From Photorhabdus australis DSM 17609 (GTDB lineage: Bacteria > Pseudomonadota > Gammaproteobacteria > Enterobacterales > Enterobacteriaceae), in the NCBI RefSeq assembly GCF_000711895.1, contig NZ_KL543985.1, positions 150,341-214,340 on the forward strand: DNA of 64,000 nt. Reading direction: 5' to 3'. Each line of letters begins with the position of its first letter. The stretch's first letter is position 1. The notes under the pieces are model-generated. The model did no database searches. It was not told the origin of the DNA and saw only the letters and a program-made list of their open reading frames with translations. This document shows positions 60,299-64,000 of the stretch, one piece after another. The position numbers were made by a program, and so were the translations under genes.

Positions 60299-62086
60299 AT
60301 GACTCTATTCAACAGAACACTTGTTTTTTTCATCATGCTATTTTCCCCTATAATGTCATGCTTTGCGGATACCCAAATTAAGTTATCTGCCGAAGAAAGC
60401 CAGGCTATGTCTCAGTTCTTAAATAATCTTGAACCTAATGAACCCACATTGATCGATTTAACTCAACCGAAAAACGAGAAAGGATATATCGCATTATTAA
60501 AATCTCATAATATTACAGAACAAACACATCCTGATATTTTTGAAGATATCGAAACTATGAAAGCACACCAAAAGGTATTACTTAAGAATAAAAAACGACT
60601 TGAAATACCAGATTCGGTTACAAAGCCAAAAAATTACATTAGTCATCCTAGAATAGTATTTTCCGAAAATAACAAATCAATTTCAGCTACTGTTTTTGCT
60701 TCCCTATATTTTCCTGGTTCTAATATTTCAAACAGCAATACAATTGAAACTAACGCTGGAAAGGCAAAGTTACAGGGCGGCCTCTCAATTATTAGCTCTG
60801 ATAACCAGGATGTTAAAACACTACATGTATCCGTACAAGAAAGTACAAAGAATAATGGGGTACGGAACTTTGTACTATCCACCCCCGAATATAATTTGGC
60901 TACATTTGAACAACATGGTAATACGTATCAAGCTATTTCCTTTTTCCAAGGGGAAATAAATGGGATACCACTCAATAACGCACCAATAGTAGAGAAGTCA
61001 CTACCGCTGCAAGACCTTGAAAATTCTTTTAGCAACTTTTTTCCTCAAAGTATGGAAAACAAAGCGCCAACTTATGTAAATAATTCACCAGAGAAAGAGA
61101 AACCGATAATCGTTTGCTTAAATAGAGCAAATCCTGAACCAGGAGCTCCTGATGAATGTGATTACGGTCCTACGTCGCCAGGTAAGCCAAATGATCAGTC
61201 AACCATCAAGCTGGAAATAATAGGTAATGTTACATTCAAGAACCCTATCGCCATTGATAAAAATAGGAAACCTATAGCAGCTCAAGGGATTTCACCAGCG
61301 ATAGATCTGACACTGGTCGGTCTCGATACTGGCGGCGCATGTAAATTAGCAAGAGATATAAATGAAGATACATTTTGGAAACATAAAAAAGTCAATAATG
61401 ATCGTATTAAAGGCAATAATACAAATTTATCATGGGAATTTTCTAAAAACACAGGTTACGCTGATTTCGGACCAATATGCTGGCCAAATAACGAAAGATA
61501 TATACTAGACCTACAGGCTACTATTGTAACAATGCAAGGTGATAACGTATTTCCTGTCCTGTTTTCTTATACCAATAACCCCGGTAGTGAGAAGAGCGCG
61601 TCACAACTCATTTATCCACCTATTCAAATCCAATATGGTTGCATTGCAGAAGGCACATTAATAGATATGGCTGACGGTTCAAAGTGGAAAGTCGAAAATA
61701 TACGCCCAGGTGATAAAGTTTTAACAAAACAAGGAGGTATCTTACAAGTAAAAAGCCGTATTGTCGGTCACGATACTGAATTTGTTGATTTAACTTACAA
61801 TAATAGTGAGCAGATTTCACTGACTCCAACACATCCTGTCTCAACATCACAGGGAATAGTCAAAGCCGAAGACCTTAAGGTCGGCGATACAATACATACA
61901 CTTGATGGCCAAATTACCCTTACCTCAGTTAAACAGAGAAAGTCAGAACCATTAAACGTGTATAATTTTGTCTTAGAAAAGACAGATAGCCAAAGTGAAT
62001 TATTACCTGAAGATGCTGTGCTTTCTGCCGGTGGCATTCTGGTTGGTGATAATAATCTGCAAAGAAAAGTGTCGATATCAAATTAA
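60299..62086 (+). CDS. secreted protein with C-terminal Hint domain, copy 2
   Basis: 595-aa paralogue of the preceding gene. Signal peptide MTLFNRTLVFFIMLFSP...CFA / DTQI (cut after about residue 23). The N-terminal 270 residues are only moderately similar to copy 1, while from about residue 270 on the two proteins are nearly the same, and the DNA of the last 700 bp is almost identical. Cysteines 273, 287, 348 and 394 align with those of copy 1. Hint landmarks: Cys448 in GCIAEGT, His512 in TPTHP, and a GGILVGDN end near the C-terminus. Codon and base use resemble the first copy. Probably a tandem duplicate kept uniform at its 3' part by gene conversion. Confidence 0.75.
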   Translation: MTLFNRTLVFFIMLFSPIMSCFADTQIKLSAEESQAMSQFLNNLEPNEPTLIDLTQPKNEKGYIALLKSHNITEQTHPDIFEDIETMKAHQKVLLKNKKRLEIPDSVTKPKNYISHPRIVFSENNKSISATVFASLYFPGSNISNSNTIETNAGKAKLQGGLSIISSDNQDVKTLHVSVQESTKNNGVRNFVLSTPEYNLATFEQHGNTYQAISFFQGEINGIPLNNAPIVEKSLPLQDLENSFSNFFPQSMENKAPTYVNNSPEKEKPIIVCLNRANPEPGAPDECDYGPTSPGKPNDQSTIKLEIIGNVTFKNPIAIDKNRKPIAAQGISPAIDLTLVGLDTGGACKLARDINEDTFWKHKKVNNDRIKGNNTNLSWEFSKNTGYADFGPICWPNNERYILDLQATIVTMQGDNVFPVLFSYTNNPGSEKSASQLIYPPIQIQYGCIAEGTLIDMADGSKWKVENIRPGDKVLTKQGGILQVKSRIVGHDTEFVDLTYNNSEQISLTPTHPVSTSQGIVKAEDLKVGDTIHTLDGQITLTSVKQRKSEPLNVYNFVLEKTDSQSELLPEDAVLSAGGILVGDNNLQRKVSISN

Positions 62087-62105
62087 TCCCTCAGATTAAT
62101 AACAA

Positions 62106-62130
62106 AGTGCTGTCTTTTTTAGTCAGCACT
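62106..62130 (+). terminator. terminator after Hint gene 2
   Basis: AGTGCTG / CAGCACT with a T-rich loop, a copy of the hairpin at 59587. Confidence 0.65.
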
Positions 62131-62300
62131 CATTTCTAAATAGCGAATTTATATTATTTTTTTCTCTGGGAATAGAATCCGGTTATCAAAAAACAGCCAT
62201 TACGGAATATTAAAACCCAATGGAGAAAATCAATCGGCAAAGATGAATTATGAAATTTTCGATGCTGAAAAACTATTTTTAACCAGCTTTTTTAACGATC

Positions 62301-62324
62301 TGAGGCCACTTTACAGTGGCCTCA
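62301..62324 (-). terminator. hairpin downstream of sucD
   Basis: TGAGGCCACT / AGTGGCCTCA, a perfect 10-bp stem with a 4-nt loop, 25 bp past the sucD stop. No adjacent T-run. Confidence 0.65.
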
Positions 62325-62348
62325 TATATAAGAATTTCTTATCAGTAT

Positions 62349-63224
62349 TTACTTGCTAGCGAGTAAATCCTTCACTGCATCACCAATGTCTGCCAAGCTG
62401 CGAACCGTCTTCACGCCAGCCGCTTCCAGAGCAGCAAATTTTTCGTCAGCGGTTCCTTTACCACCAGCGATAATAGCGCCAGCATGGCCCATACGCTTAC
62501 CTTTTGGTGCAGTCACACCTGCAATGTAACCAACAACAGGCTTAGTGACGTGCTCCTTGATATAAGCTGCCGCTTCTTCTTCCGCATTACCACCAATTTC
62601 ACCAATCATTACGATGGCTTCGGTTTGCGGATCTTCCTGGAACAATTTCAGAATATCGATGAAGTTAGAACCTGGAATTGGGTCACCACCGATACCAACG
62701 CAGGTAGATTGCCCTAAACCTGCATCAGTCGTCTGTTTCACTGCTTCATAAGTCAGTGTACCTGAACGGGAAACGATACCGACTTTTCCCGCCTGATGAA
62801 TGTGACCCGGCATAATACCGATCTTACATTCATCCGGTGTAATAACACCTGGGCAGTTAGGGCCGATCATACGAACACCTGCTTCATCCAGCTTCACTTT
62901 AACCGTTAGCATATCCAGCGTCGGGATGCCTTCAGTAATCGTGATGATCAGTTTGATACCTGCGTCAATAGCTTCCAGAATGGAATCTTTACAGAAAGGC
63001 GCTGGAACATAGATAACAGAAGCCGTTGCCCCTGTTGCTTCCACCGCTTCACGAACGGTATTGAAAACAGGTAATCCCAGATGCTCAGTACCGCCCTTAC
63101 CCGGCGTTACTCCACCAACCATTTGGGTGCCATAGGCAATCGCTTGTTCTGAATGGAAAGTACCTTGGCTGCCGGTAAAACCTTGACAGATAACTTTGGT
63201 GTTTTTATCGATTAAAATAGACAT
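62349..63224 (-). CDS. sucD: succinyl-CoA synthetase alpha subunit
   Basis: Catalytic subunit of ADP-forming succinyl-CoA synthetase (TCA cycle). 291 aa, with the CoA-binding Rossmann start ([14 protein letters not shown], about 15-28), GPNCPGVI (121-128) and the phosphohistidine His247 in [10 protein letters not shown]. Its ATG overlaps the sucC stop by one base (TAATG). Confidence 0.97.
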   Translation of the reverse strand: MSILIDKNTKVICQGFTGSQGTFHSEQAIAYGTQMVGGVTPGKGGTEHLGLPVFNTVREAVEATGATASVIYVPAPFCKDSILEAIDAGIKLIITITEGIPTLDMLTVKVKLDEAGVRMIGPNCPGVITPDECKIGIMPGHIHQAGKVGIVSRSGTLTYEAVKQTTDAGLGQSTCVGIGGDPIPGSNFIDILKLFQEDPQTEAIVMIGEIGGNAEEEAAAYIKEHVTKPVVGYIAGVTAPKGKRMGHAGAIIAGGKGTADEKFAALEAAGVKTVRSLADIGDAVKDLLASK

Positions 63225-64000
63225 TATTTTGCCCCCACTGCTGCTACTGCTTGCTTAGCTGCGTCTGTCAGGCTGGTTGCCGCAATGATATTTAAACCAC
63301 TGTCAGCCAGTTTTTTCGCTCCCAGCTCAGCATTATTCCCTTCCAAACGAACAACAACCGGTACGTGAACACCAACTTCTTCCACTGCACCAATAATACC
63401 GTCAGCAATCAGGTCACAACGGACGATACCACCAAAGATGTTAACCAATACCGCTTTCACATTTTCATCTGACAGAATGATTTTAAACGCTTCTGTAACA
63501 CGTTCTTTAGTTGCGCCACCACCTACATCAAGGAAGTTTGCTGGTGCACCACCATGCAATTTAACGATATCCATCGTTCCCATTGCCAGGCCCGCACCGT
63601 TTACCATGCAGCCAATATTGCCATCCAGTGCGACATAGTTCAGTTCCCACTGTGCCGCCTGAGCTTCACGCGGATCTTCCTGAGATGGGTCATGCATTTC
63701 ACGCAGTTCAGCCTGACGGAACAGTGCGTTGCCATCAGCGCCTAATTTGCCATCCAGACAAATCAGATCACCTTGAGTCGTGATAACCAATGGGTTAATT
63801 TCAACCAGAGCCAGATCGCGCTCCAGGAACAGGTTTGCCAATCCTAAGAAAATTTTGGTGAACTGACTAATTTGTTTACCGGTTAAACCCAGTTTAAACG
63901 CCAGTTCGCGCCCTTGATAAGGCATAGGGCCAGCCAGTGGGTCAATGATGGCTTTATGAATCAGTTCCGGGGTTTCTTCCGCAACTTTTTCAATTTCAAC
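63224..64000 (-). CDS. sucC: succinyl-CoA synthetase beta subunit, 5' end beyond the window
   Basis: Nucleotide-specificity and succinate-binding subunit. The frame runs off the right edge; the 258 residues present are the C-terminal two thirds of a protein of about 388 aa (from [16 protein letters not shown]). ALVEINPLV and [13 protein letters not shown] belong to the ATP-grasp domain, and [16 protein letters not shown] to the flavodoxin-like C-terminal domain that contacts SucD. In enterobacteria sucCD follows sucAB, which should lie to the right. Confidence 0.96.
   Translation of the reverse strand, partial: VEIEKVAEETPELIHKAIIDPLAGPMPYQGRELAFKLGLTGKQISQFTKIFLGLANLFLERDLALVEINPLVITTQGDLICLDGKLGADGNALFRQAELREMHDPSQEDPREAQAAQWELNYVALDGNIGCMVNGAGLAMGTMDIVKLHGGAPANFLDVGGGATKERVTEAFKIILSDENVKAVLVNIFGGIVRCDLIADGIIGAVEEVGVHVPVVVRLEGNNAELGAKKLADSGLNIIAATSLTDAAKQAVAAVGAK

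Overview
This window is a chromosomal segment of a gammaproteobacterium of the order Enterobacterales. It is AT-rich and full of ERIC-type intergenic repeats. The conserved gene order, the tandem lipase genes and the ERIC load fit Photorhabdus or a close relative in the Morganellaceae best. That assignment is inference; no ribosomal marker lies in the window.

Most of the window is core chromosome in an E. coli-like order (the 17-18 min region). Left to right: dinG (cut by the left edge), sseA, dusC, rhlE, the cecR-ybhGFSR regulator/efflux operon, ybhL, moaACDE, ybhK, uvrB, the divergent bioA / bioBFCD locus, pgl, ybhA, modABC with acrZ, modE and modF, a CPBP-family membrane protease gene, gpmA, aroG, nadA-pnuC, a tRNA-Lys cluster, ybgC-tolQRAB-pal-cpoB, cydABX-ybgE, and sucCD (sucC cut by the right edge). 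These cover molybdate uptake and molybdopterin synthesis, biotin synthesis, NAD precursor synthesis and uptake, cell-envelope integrity, high-affinity oxygen respiration and the TCA cycle. Regulatory sites matching these jobs are visible: a Moco riboswitch-like leader, a BirA operator, a ModE box, a NadR box, a LexA box, an FNR box and ArcA-type repeats.

Accessory DNA sits in four places. (1) 3.1-8.8 kb, between sseA and dusC: four tandem paralogous lipase genes, each with its own hairpin. (2) 42.2-45.4 kb, between nadA and the tRNA-Lys genes: an orphan phage tail-fibre gene and an aminoglycoside adenylyltransferase-like gene among ERIC elements, with a second copy of the nadA operator region. 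(3) 45.6-46.1 kb: one intact tRNA-Lys gene followed by two copies whose T-loop is split by the same 64-bp GC-rich insertion, and a fragment of a fourth. (4) 55-62.3 kb, between cydA and sucD: a second orphan tail-fibre gene sharing its N-terminus with the first, then two paralogous secreted proteins with a C-terminal Hint (intein/hedgehog-type) domain whose C-terminal parts are nearly identical and whose N-terminal parts have diverged.

The most promising unexplained items are the Hint-protein pair, the interrupted tRNA-Lys array, the lipase array and the paired orphan tail fibres.
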